From NCBI GenBank assembly GCA_036365145.1, contig JAEOAD010000055.1, positions 1,798,001 to 1,862,000 on the forward strand: a stretch of DNA of 64,000 nucleotides, written 5' to 3'. Each line of letters starts with the position of its first letter. The first letter of the stretch is position 1. The DNA is from Orientallactaga sibirica (taxonomy: Eukaryota; Chordata; Mammalia; Rodentia; Dipodidae). Both the position numbers and the translations under genes were made by a program. Shown here in pieces: positions 33,969-44,708 of this stretch. Below the pieces are notes generated by a model that worked only from the letters and a program-made list of their open reading frames with translations, made no database searches and had not been told where the DNA came from.

Positions 33969-34195
33969 GGCCTGGAAAGATGGCTTAGTGGTTAAGTGTT
34001 TGCCTGTGAAGCCTAAGGATCCTGGTTCGAGGCTTGATTCCCCAGGACCCATGTAAGCCAGATGCATAAGATGGTGCATGCATTTGGAGTTCATTTGCAG
34101 TGGCTTGAGGCCCTGGCGCACCCATTCTCTATCTATCTGCCTCTTTCTCTGTCTGTTGCTCTCAAATAAACAAATTAAAAATAAACAAAACAAAA
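33969..34195 (+). repeat. DIP-type SINE I
   Basis: Carries the 'ttcgaggcttgattcc' subtype insert. Confidence 0.87.
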
Positions 34196-34210
34196 CAAAA
34201 AAGAAACAAA

Positions 34211-34356
34211 CAGCCAGGCGTGGTGTTGCATGCCTTTAATTACAGCACTCGGGAGGCAGAGGTAGTTGGATCACTGTGAGTTTGAGGCCACCCTGAGACT
34301 ACATAATGAATTCCAGGTCAGCCTGGACTAGAGTGAGACCCTACCTCAAATGCCCC

Positions 34357-34371
<15 letters not shown>
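34211..34371 (+). repeat. B1 SINE
   Basis: 'gccaggcgtggtgttgcatgcc'; tail runs into (AAAAG)n. Confidence 0.88.
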
Positions 34372-34389
<18 letters not shown>

Positions 34390-34409
34390 GAAAAGAAAAG
34401 AAAAGAAAA
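34366..34409. repeat. (AAAAG)n microsatellite
   Basis: About 8 units grown from the B1 tail. Confidence 0.9.
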
Positions 34410-34410
34410 C

Positions 34411-34612
34411 GGGGCTGGAGAGATGGTTTAGCGGTTAAGGCACTTGCCTGAAAAGCCAAAGGACCTAGGTTCAATTCCCCAGGACCCACCTAAGCCAGAT
34501 ACACAAGGAAGGTGGTGCATGCATCTGGCATTCACTTGCAGGAGCTGGAGACCATGATGCACCCATTCTCTCTCTTTTTCTCTCTTTCAAATAAATAAAT
34601 AAAACTAAAAAA
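34411..34612 (+). repeat. DIP-type SINE I
   Basis: Intact A and B boxes. Confidence 0.87.
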
Positions 34613-34759
34613 AGAAAATGTCTATGCAAACTGTAATTGGAATAAGTATGCATATATAATTACAAGTGAACAAGTTATACACACATATAAACATTATTAT
34701 TTTGTAAGCATGTATATATTATATTGTATTTGCATACTTATGAATTTTATCTTTATTTT

Positions 34760-34904
34760 TTATTTTTGGGGTTTTTCAAGGTAGGGTCTCACTAGTTCAG
34801 GCTGATCTGGAATTCACTATGTAGTCTCAGGGTGGCCTTGAGCTCACAGCGATCCTCCTACCTCTGCTGGGATTGCAGGTATGCACCACCACGCCCAGCT
34901 TTAT
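34760..34904 (-). repeat. B1 SINE
   Basis: 'aaggtagggtctcactagttc' to 'caccaccacgcccagct'. Confidence 0.88.
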
Positions 34905-35350
34905 CTTTATTTTGTCTGCCCACCTTTAGTTAGAATTATCAGTGAGGACTGAAATGGCTGAAAGTATGTATCACTTACAATTGCATTCAGCTGTATCTAA
35001 CTAAAACCAAAACAAGGTGGCTGAACCAAACTGGGGCACACTTTTCTAAATAACAAGAAGTCTCTAAGCAGACCATATGAGGGTAATAAAAGAAATCATA
35101 AATAAGCCTGGTTCCTTTTATATTTCTAATCTAGCATGTTGCTCCATTCTTATAGTCCAAAAAATGATTATGCCATCCATGTTTAACATTATTTATGAAT
35201 TCCAGGCAATAAGAAAGTGACAGGCAAAATGTTCATATTAACCAAGTCTGCCTGCTAACCCCATTTTAACTATTTTCCCATGAGTCCTTCAATATATCCT
35301 TGCATCTCATTTGCCAGCCTAGTGGTATATTACCTTAAAAAATTCATATT
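34905..35350. other. Intergenic stretch, nothing recognised
   Basis: AT-rich, no coding signal. Confidence 0.4.
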
Positions 35351-35353
35351 TTG

Positions 35354-35506
35354 GTTGGGTGTGATTGTGCATGCCTTTAATCTCAGCACTCAGGAGGCAG
35401 CAGTAGGAGGATCGCTGTGAGTTCAAGGTCACCCTGAGAGTACAATAGTGAATTCCTAGGTCAGTCTGGTCTAGAGCAAAACCCTACCAAAAAAAAAAAA
35501 AAAAAT
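35354..35506 (+). repeat. B1 SINE
   Basis: 'tccaggttttg' after it recurs after the next B1, so the second B1 inserted close by. Confidence 0.88.
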
Positions 35507-35518
35507 CCAGGTTTTGAT

Positions 35519-35672
35519 GCCGGGCATGGTGGTGCATGCCTTTAATCCCAGCACTCGGGAGGCAGATGTAGGAGGATTGCTGTGAGTTCGAGGCCACCCT
35601 GAGAATACAGAGTGAATTCCAGGTCAGCCTGGGCTAGAGTGAGACCCTACGAAAAACCAAAAAAAAAAAAAA
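35519..35672 (+). repeat. B1 SINE
   Basis: Flanked by 'atccaggttttg' and 'ttccaggttttgg', a target duplication. Confidence 0.9.
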
Positions 35673-35864
35673 TTCCAGGTTTTGGCTGAATATGTTATTG
35701 TATTGAATAAAATGGGATTTCTGATGGTAAAGCAGCAGGTAAAATAGGTATTTGGTAGATAATTATCAGAGCTGCCACAGGTGAGACTAGGAGAAAAAAG
35801 GTGTAGTCAAGAGCTGGGTAATCTGTAAACTGTGGAAGGTATAATTAAGAGTTTACCATGGTGG

Positions 35865-36040
35865 AGCCGGGCGTGGTGGCGCACGCCTTTAATCCCAGCA
35901 CTTGGGAGGCAGAGGTAGGAGGATCACCATGAGTTTGAGGCCACCCTGAGACTACATAGCTAATTCCAGGTCAGCCTGGACCCCAGTGAGACCCTACCTT
36001 GAAAAAAAAAATAATTAATTAATTAATTAAAAAAAAAAAA
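35865..36040 (+). repeat. B1 SINE
   Basis: Tail contains (TTAA)n; 'gtttacca' on both sides. Confidence 0.9.
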
Positions 36041-36795
36041 GTTTACCAGTGAAAACAGTGGACACTGGAAGCCTCAAGTTTGGCCAGCCAGGCCAAATGA
36101 CTGAATGGGTGCAATAGTGGCATGTCTGCTCTAGGGGAAACCAACTGCTCTCTAATTGGACTGGAAGCCCACCCTATGGGAGGGAATACATGCCTGGTAC
36201 TGAAAACTTAATCAAAAGCCTATGGCAGGGGAGGTGATGAGCCTCAGGGGTATAAAGCTGCTCTTGTCTGGTTAAAGACATATACTATGCTCACCAAACT
36301 GCCCAGTAAGCACTACACTTACTCATATTCATATATTAGTACTACTCTCACTTTTGGTTAGAGAAGCTTCTCTTTTCAGAGGGTGGTGACCACTGGGATG
36401 ACCCAAAAGGCAACACAGTGCTAAGAAGAAGTGACCAAGGAGTGTCTAGCCCTGAAACATCTCTATCACACCCTCCAAGGCTCAGGGTCCACTGTGGAAG
36501 AGATGGTGGAAAGAATGTAAGAGCCAAAGGAAGGATACCACTCCTTATAATGCAACTGCCCAGACAGAAATTGGCCTCGATAGCCACTGCCTTGCAGTGC
36601 CTAGCAATATCTTCACAAGACCCTCATAATAGGAGAAAAAGATGATGACATCAAATTAAAAGAGAACTTAACAGAGCGAGGGAGGGGATATGATGGAGAG
36701 CGGAGTTGTGAAGGGGAAAGTAGGGGAGGGGAGGGGAGGGAATTATCATGGTTTGTTGTCTGCAAGTATAGAAGTCAATAAGAAAATTATACATT
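36041..36795 (+). repeat. L1 3'-end, plus orientation
   Basis: Complement of the family seen at 22323-23268 (for example 'gtgcaatagtggcatgtctgc', 'gagaagcttctcttttcag'), ending in 'gtcaataagaaaattat' plus A residues. Contains a G-rich run at about 36722-36741. Confidence 0.55.
36722..36741 (+). other. G-quadruplex-type motif
   Basis: Four G runs of 3-4 separated by single A residues. Confidence 0.6.
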
Positions 36796-36807
36796 AAAAA
36801 AGAGAGA

Positions 36808-36975
36808 GACTTGTGTGGTGGTGCATGCCTTTAATCCCAGCACTTGGGAGGCAAAGGTAGGAGGATTACCATGAGTTTGAGGCCACCTTGAGACTACATA
36901 GTGAATTCCAGGTCAGCCTGAGCTACAGTGTGACCCTATCTTGAAAAACCAAAAAAAAAAAAAAAAAAAAAAAAA
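36808..36975 (+). repeat. B1 SINE
   Basis: Start 'acttgtgtggtggtgcatgcc', long poly(A). Confidence 0.88.
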
Positions 36976-37088
36976 GAATAACCACAGTAATGGCTCTAGA
37001 GACTATAATGACTATAGAGACTGTGAGTGATGAGTCCTATAAAGTTATTGAGCCAAAAAGCAAAGCAAAGCAAAACAAAAAGAAAGTA

Positions 37089-37233
37089 GTTGCCAGGTGT
37101 GATGGCACACACATTTAACCCCAGCACACAGGAGGCAGAGGTAGGAGGATCCCTGTGAGTTCAAAGCTACCCTGAGACTACAGAGTGAGTAGTGAGTTCC
37201 AGGTCAGCCTGGGCTATCCTGAGACACTATCTC

Positions 37234-37260
<27 letters not shown>
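37089..37260 (+). repeat. B1 SINE at left edge of the duplication
   Basis: The right-hand part ('agcctgggctatcctgagac' onward, from about 37207) recurs at about 40465, marking the duplication start. Confidence 0.88.
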
Positions 37261-37265
<5 letters not shown>

Positions 37266-37844
37266 ACATATCTGTATAATTTATCCAATACCTAGATGAA
37301 GGTATACCCTGGCCTCACAGCAAACAGCAGTAGATTTTAGTCTAGCAGTGGGAGCCTCAGTCACTCCCCTTCTGTAGAGTTGAGAGCCTATAATATGTGT
37401 TTCAAGCTGATGCAAAGTGCTATATTCTCCTACACCTTCTTTCCTACATTTGTGACCATTTTTCTTCCTCTTCATTGCTGGCACTCCTGTCAGCCTGTTA
37501 TTTAAATGTTGGTCTTCATGACGCCACAGGAAAATGGATAAGGCTGCCTGGATGCTTCTCAGCCGGGAAACTCAACTGGCTGATGACTTGTTGCCTGCCT
37601 GATTCTGTGTCCTGTAGAAGTTTCTGTACTTTTGAAATACTTTGAAAATTTCCATAGTAAAAAGTGAGATATATAAATAAATCAGTAGATTTTACCATGT
37701 TCAGTTTTAGTCAGTTTTATTCTTGTGATAATTATCTCTATCAGTTATGTTTATTACAAATTAGACAGAAAACTTATCATTTGTATTCATTCCTTAGCCA
37801 CCCATTAGGAACTTGTGAGAAAAATTTTCTAAAAATATTTTATG

Positions 37845-38062
37845 GGGGCTGGAGAGATGGATCAGTGGTTAAGGCACTTGCCTGAAAAGCCTAACGACCT
37901 GGGTTCGATTCCTCTGTACCCACATAAAGCCAGATGCACAGTGGCGCATGCATCTGGAGTTCATTTGCAGTGACTGAAGGCCCTGGAGCACCCATTCTTT
38001 CTCTCTCTCTGGCGGTCTCTCTTCTCCCTATCTCTTTCTGCTTGCAAATAAATAACTAGTTA
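37845..38062 (+). repeat. DIP-type SINE I (copy 1)
   Basis: Duplicated at 41069-41285 with almost no change. Confidence 0.9.
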
Positions 38063-38276
38063 AAATATTTTATTTTTTATTTGCAAGCAGAGAGAGAGAC
38101 AGACAGACAGACACAGAAGAGAGTGGAAACACCAGGGCCTCTGGCCATACCTCAGGAACTCTACATGCATGTACCACTTAGAGCATCTGGATTTATGTGG
38201 GTAATGGGGAATAGAACCCAGGTCGTTAATTTTACAGGCAAGAGCCTTAACTGCTGAGCCATCTCTCCAGCCCCTT
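38063..38276 (-). repeat. DIP-type SINE I (copy 1)
   Basis: Pairs tail to tail with the previous DIP; counterpart at 41286-41490. Confidence 0.88.
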
Positions 38277-38691
38277 GTTAGGATGTTTTAATGACAAGTG
38301 ACAACAAGCCTTAATAACTATACGAGAATAGATTGTTTCCAGTAACAAGAAATTCTTCATTGGGGGGGCCACTTGAAAAATTGATATAGTCAACGACTCA
38401 GAACTCTGTGCACCTCCTGTCCCTGTAATAATCAAGAAGCTACGGCATTTTCCAGTGCATCTGAATTCAGTGATTTCCAAAGGCAGAAAAAGACCACGTG
38501 TCTCTTTTCATTAGCCTGGGAATCCTTTTCCAGAGGTCCTTGGCAAATTTATACTCCAACGTAATTATCCAAATTAAACGCCTGCTTAATGAATCCCTGG
38601 CAAGGTAAATGAGATGACATTAGTGACTTAGATTGGACATAATTCCCTCCTGGAGGGCTCAGGCTGGAGAGTCATGGACTGAAGATGAGAT

Positions 38692-38693
<2 letters not shown>

Positions 38694-38731
<38 letters not shown>
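38694..38731. repeat. (CA)n microsatellite (copy 1)
   Basis: About 18 units; counterpart at 41909-41943. Confidence 0.9.
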
Positions 38732-38732
<1 letters not shown>

Positions 38733-38912
38733 TGGAACCCTGCCAGCATGAGAAAGGAAGAAGTGGCAGATGGAGAAGCTAAAGATGGGGAACCACAAGA
38801 AAAATACTAAGAAGAGAGAAAGGTGAAGCGTAGCACTCCCAAGGGAGAGCTAGAGTCAGAAAAGCCACACTCTCCTAATCTCCTGAATGCAGTGGCATCA
38901 AAATATCCTGTA

Positions 38913-39028
38913 GAAGCTAGATGTGGTGGCAAATGTCTATAATCCTAGATGCTCTGCAGGATGCAAAAGGAAGATTGCAAGTTCAAGACGACCTTGGGCA
39001 ACTTGGTGAGACTTAGTGTCAAAAATTA
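38913..39028 (+). repeat. Old B1 SINE (copy 1)
   Basis: 'agctagatgtggtggcaaatg' ... 'gtgagacttagtgtc'; counterpart at 42128-42242. Confidence 0.75.
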
Positions 39029-39195
39029 AATGGGCTGGGCATGGTGGCGCGCGCCTTTAATCCCAGCACTTGGGAGGCAGAGGTAGGAGGATCGCTGTGA
39101 GTTCGAGGCCAGCCTCAGAATACAGAGTGAATTCCAGGTCAGCCTGGTCTAGAGTGAGACCCTACCTCAAAAAACCAAAATAATAATAATAATTA
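39029..39195 (+). repeat. B1 SINE (copy 1)
   Basis: Flanked by 'aattaaatgggct'-type repeats; counterpart at 42246-42400. Confidence 0.9.
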
Positions 39196-39218
39196 AATGG
39201 GCTATAGTTATAGATATA

Positions 39219-39393
39219 TGTGGGTCCCTGGTTCCTCAAGGGGCCGTTGTGCACCGGCTCCCCAGAGGCATCCAGGTAACTATGGAGCAGGGTCTTGAGT
39301 GGCTGTGAGTGCAACAGGAAGAAACACCGAGGAGACAGTTTCAGAGAACAGCTCTCATTTATTCAACAAGGAACTGGGTTTTAATAAGCAGTT

Positions 39394-39426
<33 letters not shown>

Positions 39427-39912
39427 GAGGGAGCGGGAAGAGGGTCCCAAGGGGTTTGGTGAGTTCAAAGGTTGTTTGCTGATGCCTAGTTGGCATATAG
39501 GGACGTTCATTCTGGCACGTAGGGAGAGGGTCAGGTGGTCTACGTAGTGGCGGGAAGAGGTATAGGGTAGGGGGATGGGCTGTGTAAAGGCTATTGGCTG
39601 ATACCGTATAAGGGGTTTCCTAGGTAACTGGCCAGAGGTCACAGGGCTATGAGCAAAGCATAAGTCTTATAAGGGTCGTCCAGGCGCCCTGGGCTGGGGG
39701 GAGGAAGCGGCCCTCCTCCCGCCGGTCTTGGGGCCCGAGATTTGTCCAGGGTCCAGGCCACGAGGAAGGGAGAGGACTTCCTCCTGCCAGTTCCCAGGAC
39801 CTGAGATTTGCCCAGGGTCCAGGCTGCTGCAAGCTCTCCTCTCTGTAGCCTGGGGCCTGTGTCTGATAGCTTAGGCCTGCTTTTAACCAGGAGGCCCTGC
39901 CTGTGTCCGACA
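39219..39912 (-). mobile_element. 3' LTR, duplicated copy (copy 1)
   Basis: 694 bp, TG to CA, next to host flank 'gatata' (39213-39218). By eye it differs from the 42427 LTR at only a few per cent. The TATA element present in the other two LTRs is altered here ('ttttaataagc' on the plus strand). Contains a longer GA run (39394-39422). Confidence 0.9.
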
Positions 39913-40440
39913 GCTCTCCCTTTTGGGGCGGTATCATCATATTGAGTGAGATCTTTATAGTCTATCATAGGTTCAGATAGAGCTAGATGGTGCACGAGGA
40001 TCTGATTAGTAGCCACTCTAGCAATATTAGTTATTTGTTGTCTGAGAAATTTGATGAGGTGGGGGCTACAAGTAACAGGGTTCCTATAGTAAGGAGGGGG
40101 TCTAAGGAAGGGGAGAAGCCAAGTGACTAAAGGGTTAGAGAACCAGGTGGTGGGGTCCTCAGGCTTGTAGCAGTCAAGCAGCTCCTTGCGGTGTTTTTTT
40201 GAGTTTTAACAGTTTGTTCAACAATATTTGATTCATTAACCAACAAAATAACATTCTTCTCCCAAGACCACACATATTTTTGGCCGGTGGGGTGGAATCG
40301 GACATTTTGAGCCAGTACCCAAATGGGCCTGGGCTGGTCCTGTGGGAAAACACAAGCAAAACCCTCCCCATGGTGATGAGGGGGTTGGGTCCCTTCCACA
40401 TTCCGTCTAAAGGATCTCACCATCGCACCAGGATGGAGGC
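39913..40440 (-). pseudogene. Env TM end fused to integrase C end (copy 1, deleted)
   Basis: From the right, integrase C-terminal sequence (40283-40440) runs directly into the env transmembrane-subunit region (40265 down). Copy 2 has 1.39 kb between these points. The frame reads across, but a second deletion at the polypurine tract removes the env stop, so the frame continues into the LTR. This is a decayed product of deletion, not a viral gene. Confidence 0.8.
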
Positions 40441-40445
40441 AGTCT

Positions 40446-40464
40446 AAATGACCGGTGGAATGAG
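40446..40464. other. Duplication junction with filler
   Basis: Between 'ggaggcagtct' (integrase end) and 'agcctgggctat' (inside a B1) lie about 17-20 bases, 'aaatgaccggtggaatg', matching neither parent sequence nearby. Confidence 0.7.
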
Positions 40465-41068
40465 CCTGGGCTATCCTGAGACACTATCTCAAAAAAAAAA
40501 AAAAAAAAAAGAACAAAGTTATTGAACATACCTGGCCTCACAGCAAACAGCAGTGGATTTTAGTCTAGCAGTGGGAGCCTCAGTCACTCCCCTTCTGTAG
40601 AGTCGAGAGCCTATAATATGTGTTTCAAGCTGATGCAAAATGCTATATTCTCCTACACCTTCTTTCCTACATTTGTGACCATTTTTCTTCCTCTTCATTG
40701 CTGGCACTCCTGTCAGCCTGTTATTTAAATGTTGGTCTTCATGACGCCACAGGAAAATGGACAAGGCTGCCTGGATGCTTCTCAGCCGGGAAACTCAACT
40801 GGCTGATGACTTGTTGCCTGCCTGCTTTCTGTGTCCTGTAGAAGTTTCTATACTTTTGAATACTTTGAAAATTTCCATAGTAAAAAGTGAGATATATAAA
40901 TAAATCAGTAGATTTTACCATGTTCAGTTTTAGTCAGTTTTATTCTTGTGATAATTATCTCTATCAGTTATGTTTATTACAAATTAGACAGAAAACTTAT
41001 CATTTGTATTCATTCCTTAGCCACCCATTAGGAACTTGTGAGAAAATTTTTCTAAAAATATTTTATGG

Positions 41069-41285
41069 GGGCTGGAGAGATGGATCAGTGGTTAAGGCAC
41101 TTGCCTGAAAAGCCTAACGACCTGGGTTCGATTCCCCTGTACCCACATAAAGCCAGATGCACAGTGGCGCATGCATCTGGAGTTCATTTGCAGTGACTGA
41201 AGGCCCTGGAGCACCCATTCTTTCTCTCTCTCTGGCGGTCTCTCTTCTCCCTATCTCTCTCTGCTTGCAAATAAATAACTAGTTA
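41069..41285 (+). repeat. DIP-type SINE I (copy 2)
   Basis: Counterpart of 37845-38062. Confidence 0.9.
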
Positions 41286-41490
41286 AAATATTTTATTTTT
41301 TATTTGCAAGCAGAAAGAGAGACAGACACAGAAGAAAGTGGAAACACGAGGGCCTCCGGCCATACCTCAGGAACTCTACATACATGTACCACTTAGAGCA
41401 TCTGGATTTATGTGGGTAATGGGGAATAGAACCCAGGTCGTTAAGTTTTACAGGCAAGAGCCTTAACTGCTGAGCCATCTCTCCAGCCCC
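41286..41490 (-). repeat. DIP-type SINE I (copy 2)
   Basis: Two GACA units shorter than copy 1. Confidence 0.88.
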
Positions 41491-41905
41491 TTGTTAGGAT
41501 GTTTTAATGACAAGTGACAACAAACCTTAATAACTATAAGAGAATAGATTGTTTCCAGTAACAAGAAATTCTTCATTGGGGGCCACTTGAAAAATTGATA
41601 TAGTCAACGACTCAGAACTCTGTGCACCTCCTGTCCCTGTAATAATCAAGAAGCTACGGCATTTTCCAGTGCATCTGAATTCAGTGATTTCAAAGGCTTA
41701 AAAAAAGACCATGTGTCTCTTTTCATTAGCCTGAGAATCCTTTTCAGAGGTCCTTGGCAAATTTATACTCCAACGTAATTATCCAAATTAAACGCCTGCT
41801 TAATGAATCCCTGGCAAGGTAAATGAGATGACATTAGTGACTTAGATTGGACATAATTCCCTCCTGGAGGGCTCAGGCTGGAGAGTCATGAACTGAAGAT
41901 GAGAT

Positions 41906-41908
<3 letters not shown>

Positions 41909-41943
<35 letters not shown>
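41909..41943. repeat. (CA)n microsatellite (copy 2)
   Basis: Slightly shorter than in copy 1. Confidence 0.9.
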
Positions 41944-41946
<3 letters not shown>

Positions 41947-42127
41947 TGGAACCCTGCCAGCATGAGAAAGGAAGAAGTGGCAGATGGAGAAGCTAAAGAT
42001 GGGGAACCACAAGAAAAATACTAAGAAGAGAGAAAGGTGAAGCGTAGCACTCCCAAGGGAGAGCTAGAGTCAGAAAAGCCACACTCTCCTAATCTCCTGA
42101 ATGCAGTGGCATCAAAATATCCTGTAG

Positions 42128-42242
42128 AAGCCAGATGTGATGGAAAATGTCTATAATCCTAGATGCTCTGCAGGATGCAAAAGGAAGATTGCAAGTTCAA
42201 GACGACCTTGGGCAACTTGGTGAGACTTAGTGTCAAAAATTA
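42128..42242 (+). repeat. Old B1 SINE (copy 2)
   Basis: Counterpart of 38913-39028. Confidence 0.75.
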
Positions 42243-42245
42243 AAT

Positions 42246-42400
42246 GGGCTGGGCATGGTGGCGCGCGCCTTTAATCCCAGCACTTGGGAGGCAGAGGTAG
42301 GAGGATCGCTGTGAGTTCGAGGCCAGCCTCAGAATACAGAGTGAATTCCAGGTCAGCCTGGTCCAGAGTGAGACCCTACCTCAAAAAACCAAAATAATAA
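42246..42400 (+). repeat. B1 SINE (copy 2)
   Basis: Counterpart of 39029-39195, two AAT units shorter in the tail. Confidence 0.9.
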
Positions 42401-42426
42401 TTAAATGGGCTATAGTTATAGATATA

Positions 42427-43086
42427 TGTGGGTCCCTGGTTCCTCAAGGGGCCGTTGTGCACCGGCTCCCCAGAGGCATCCAGGTAACTATGGAGCAGGG
42501 TCTTGAGTGGCTGTGAGTGCAACAGGAAGAAACACCGAGGAGACAGTTTCAGAGAACAGCTCTCATTTATTCAACAAGGAACTGGGTTTTTATAAGCAGT
42601 TGAGAGAGAGAGAGAGATTGCGGTAAGAGGGTCCCAAGGGGATTGGTGGTTCAAAGATTGTTTGCTGATGCCTAGTTGGCATATAGGGACGTTCATTCTG
42701 GCACGTAGGGAGAGGGTCAGGTGGTCTACGTAGTGGTGGGAAGAGGTATAGGGTAGGGGGATGGGCTGTGTAAAGGCTATTGGCTGATACCGTATAAGGG
42801 GTTTCCTAGGTAACTGGCCAGAGGTCACAGGGCTATGAGCAAAGCATAAGTCTTATAAGGTCGTCCAGGCGCCCTGGGCTGGGGGGAGGAAGCGGCCCTC
42901 CTCCCGCCGGTCTTGGGGCCCGAGATTTGTCCAGGGGTCCAGGCTCACTGTGCACCCCTGCCAGTTCCCAGGACCTGAGATTTGCCCAGGGTCCAGGCTG
43001 CTGCAAGCTCTCCTCTCTGTAGCCTGGGGCCTGTGTCTGATAGCTTAGGCCTGCTTTTAACCAGGAGGCCCTGCCTGTGTCCGACA
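42427..43086 (-). mobile_element. 3' LTR of the provirus
   Basis: 660 bp; TATA-type 'tttttata' and AATAAA ('tttatt') lie close together near 42567-42592 as complements. By eye it differs from the 5' LTR by roughly 10% in the first 180 bp. Confidence 0.9.
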
Positions 43087-43101
43087 GCTCTCCCTTTGTT
43101 T
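43087..43101 (-). other. Polypurine tract
   Basis: The minus strand reads AAAACAAAGGGAGAGC just before the LTR start TGTCGGAC, the usual plus-strand primer position. Confidence 0.75.
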
Positions 43102-43930
43102 TTATAACAGGGCGGTATCATCATATTGAGTGAGATCTTTATAGTCTATCATAGGTTCAGATAGAGCTAGATGGTGCACGAGGATCTGATTAGTAGCCAC
43201 TCTAGCAATATTAGTTATGTGTTGTCTGAGAAATTTGATGAGGTGGGAGCTACAAGTAATAGGGTTCCTATAGTAAGGAGGGGGTCTAAGGAAGGGGAGA
43301 AGCCAAGTGACTAAAGGGTTAGAGAACCAGGTGGTGGGGTCCTCAGGCTTGTAGCAGTCAAGCAGCTCCTTGCGGTGTTTTTTGAGTTTTAACAGTTTGT
43401 TCAACAATATTTGGTTCATTACCAACAAAATAACATTCTTCTCCCAAGACCACACATATCCCCGCCCCCATGTTCAGCAGTAATGAGGTCTAAGGCTCTA
43501 CGGTTTTAGAGTACCACACCCGCGAGAGAGTTCAGTTGTCTCTGGTGAGATTGGAGGCTGTTGGTCATGGATATCATGGCCTGGTCAAGCTTGTTTTGGA
43601 AGTCCCACATGAGGTGGTTGGTTTGGACTAGGGTGGCTCCCGCAGCATCAGAGGCCCCAGAGACAGTGTCCCACCGAGGCCCACCAGTAGGGGGATGAAA
43701 AGCTCCATTGACGCAGGTGGAGTTGGAGTTTGTAAGCCGCTTCTTCTTCCTTGTAGAGATACACCTATGGAACAATCAAAACCGGGGAACAATAAGTGGG
43801 AGAGGAAACATTTACCCCTCCGCACCAAAGGAGAGTGGGTGTCTTGACACAAGTGGTCCTGGTTATGGAAGTATTGAGGAGGCATTCAGCTCTGGTCAGC
43901 TTGGAACTGGACAAAGAGGCCCACCCTGAC
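43102..43930 (-). pseudogene. env: Env transmembrane subunit remnant
   Basis: Visible pieces in order (right to left): a basic cleavage-like run RKKKR, a fusion-peptide-like stretch FIPLLVGLGGTLSLG, a heptad region, the conserved LQNRRALDLITAEHGG segment typical of gammaretrovirus and type D TM proteins, and a degraded disulfide-loop and anchor region. The C-terminal frame ends at a TAA at 43104-43102 beside the polypurine tract. Pieces lie in different frames, and no continuous reading frame remains. Confidence 0.75.
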
Positions 43931-44700
43931 CAGAATCAAAGAGGGTGATGTCAGTAAGGCGAGATTGGGAATAGCATGTTATGGGTGTAGGGTATTCAAG
44001 GGTGGCATTAATAGGGACTGCGGTTAGCAGGGGACAGGTAGGGGATGCACAAAAGAAGCAGTTAGAAGCATTAGGACGGTTAGTGAAGGGGAGAAGATCG
44101 GCCACATATTGGATATATTGTGCCCATGTTAAAGTGGCTTGTATCTTTTCTGTGACGTGTTTTTCCCAGCGAGAAGCAGGGATATACTGTCTAGAAATAT
44201 AACGAGTACCAGATGGAGATGAGAAGTAGATATTAGCATAGAGTTTTCCCATCACCCCTGTCCTCCAACGTTCATTCCAGGGGTCTTGTATGGAGTGTGT
44301 ACATTCTCTAGTTTTCCTGGAGGCTTTAAAGACAGCGTTTGGATGCCTAAAGCTGTCAATGACACAGTAATCGAATCAGCATCCCCCATGATAGTCCTGG
44401 TCTTTAAGGCACTCTTTATTAGTTTGGTGATAGGCAAAGCATGCCATGCTGTCCCCACAAACCACAGACCTAGGATAGGCACAGAAGGTGACAGTGTCCT
44501 GGCAGCCCTTAGTAGGACAATATCCTGTGCTAATGATTTTATTGCCCCCTTGATAGGTCTCTCCAGCTTCAAAGTGCCATCCTCCACGGGGTGGGGAGGG
44601 GAGTGATGAGAGAGGCAGCCAGAGAGACAGCTGCATTGGAATGTAACATTGTTAAAGCCGCCAACAAAATGGCCAAGAGGGAGGCCTGTGGTGGGCATAT
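43896..44700 (-). pseudogene. env: Env surface subunit remnant
   Basis: Two main frames survive. One (43896-44255) has N-x-S/T sites and a CFFC motif in the place of the CXXC motif of gammaretrovirus-type SU. The other (44376-44636) is cysteine-rich. Frameshifts separate them. An antisense open frame at 44286-44606 is a shadow. Confidence 0.6.
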
Positions 44701-44708
44701 GGCTTTGG

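Larger units (their letters stand above)
37207..40445. repeat. Tandem segmental duplication, copy 1
   Basis: The unit runs from inside a B1 through about 2 kb of host sequence into the 3' LTR and env/pol end of the provirus. It matches copy 2 (40465-45003) collinearly with an offset of about 3.2 kb. Differences over the shared 2.6 kb are few: small indels, a 36-bp deletion in copy 2 near 40531, and length change in CA and GA runs. Copy 1 lacks about 1.39 kb of env. Confidence 0.93.

Noticed and set aside
32974..34195. CRISPR-like regular repeats
   Set aside because: These are SINEs with diverged copies in eukaryotic DNA; no short identical repeat-spacer pattern.
37281..37484. 67-residue minus-strand frame repeated at 40519-40764
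   Set aside because: Seen twice only because of the tandem duplication; no domain and no splice signals.
40265..40285. Retrocopy of a spliced env RNA as the cause of the copy-1 deletion
   Set aside because: The missing segment does not start with GT or end with AG on the provirus strand.
44286..44606. 106-residue plus-strand frame
   Set aside because: Antisense to the cysteine-rich env SU remnant.
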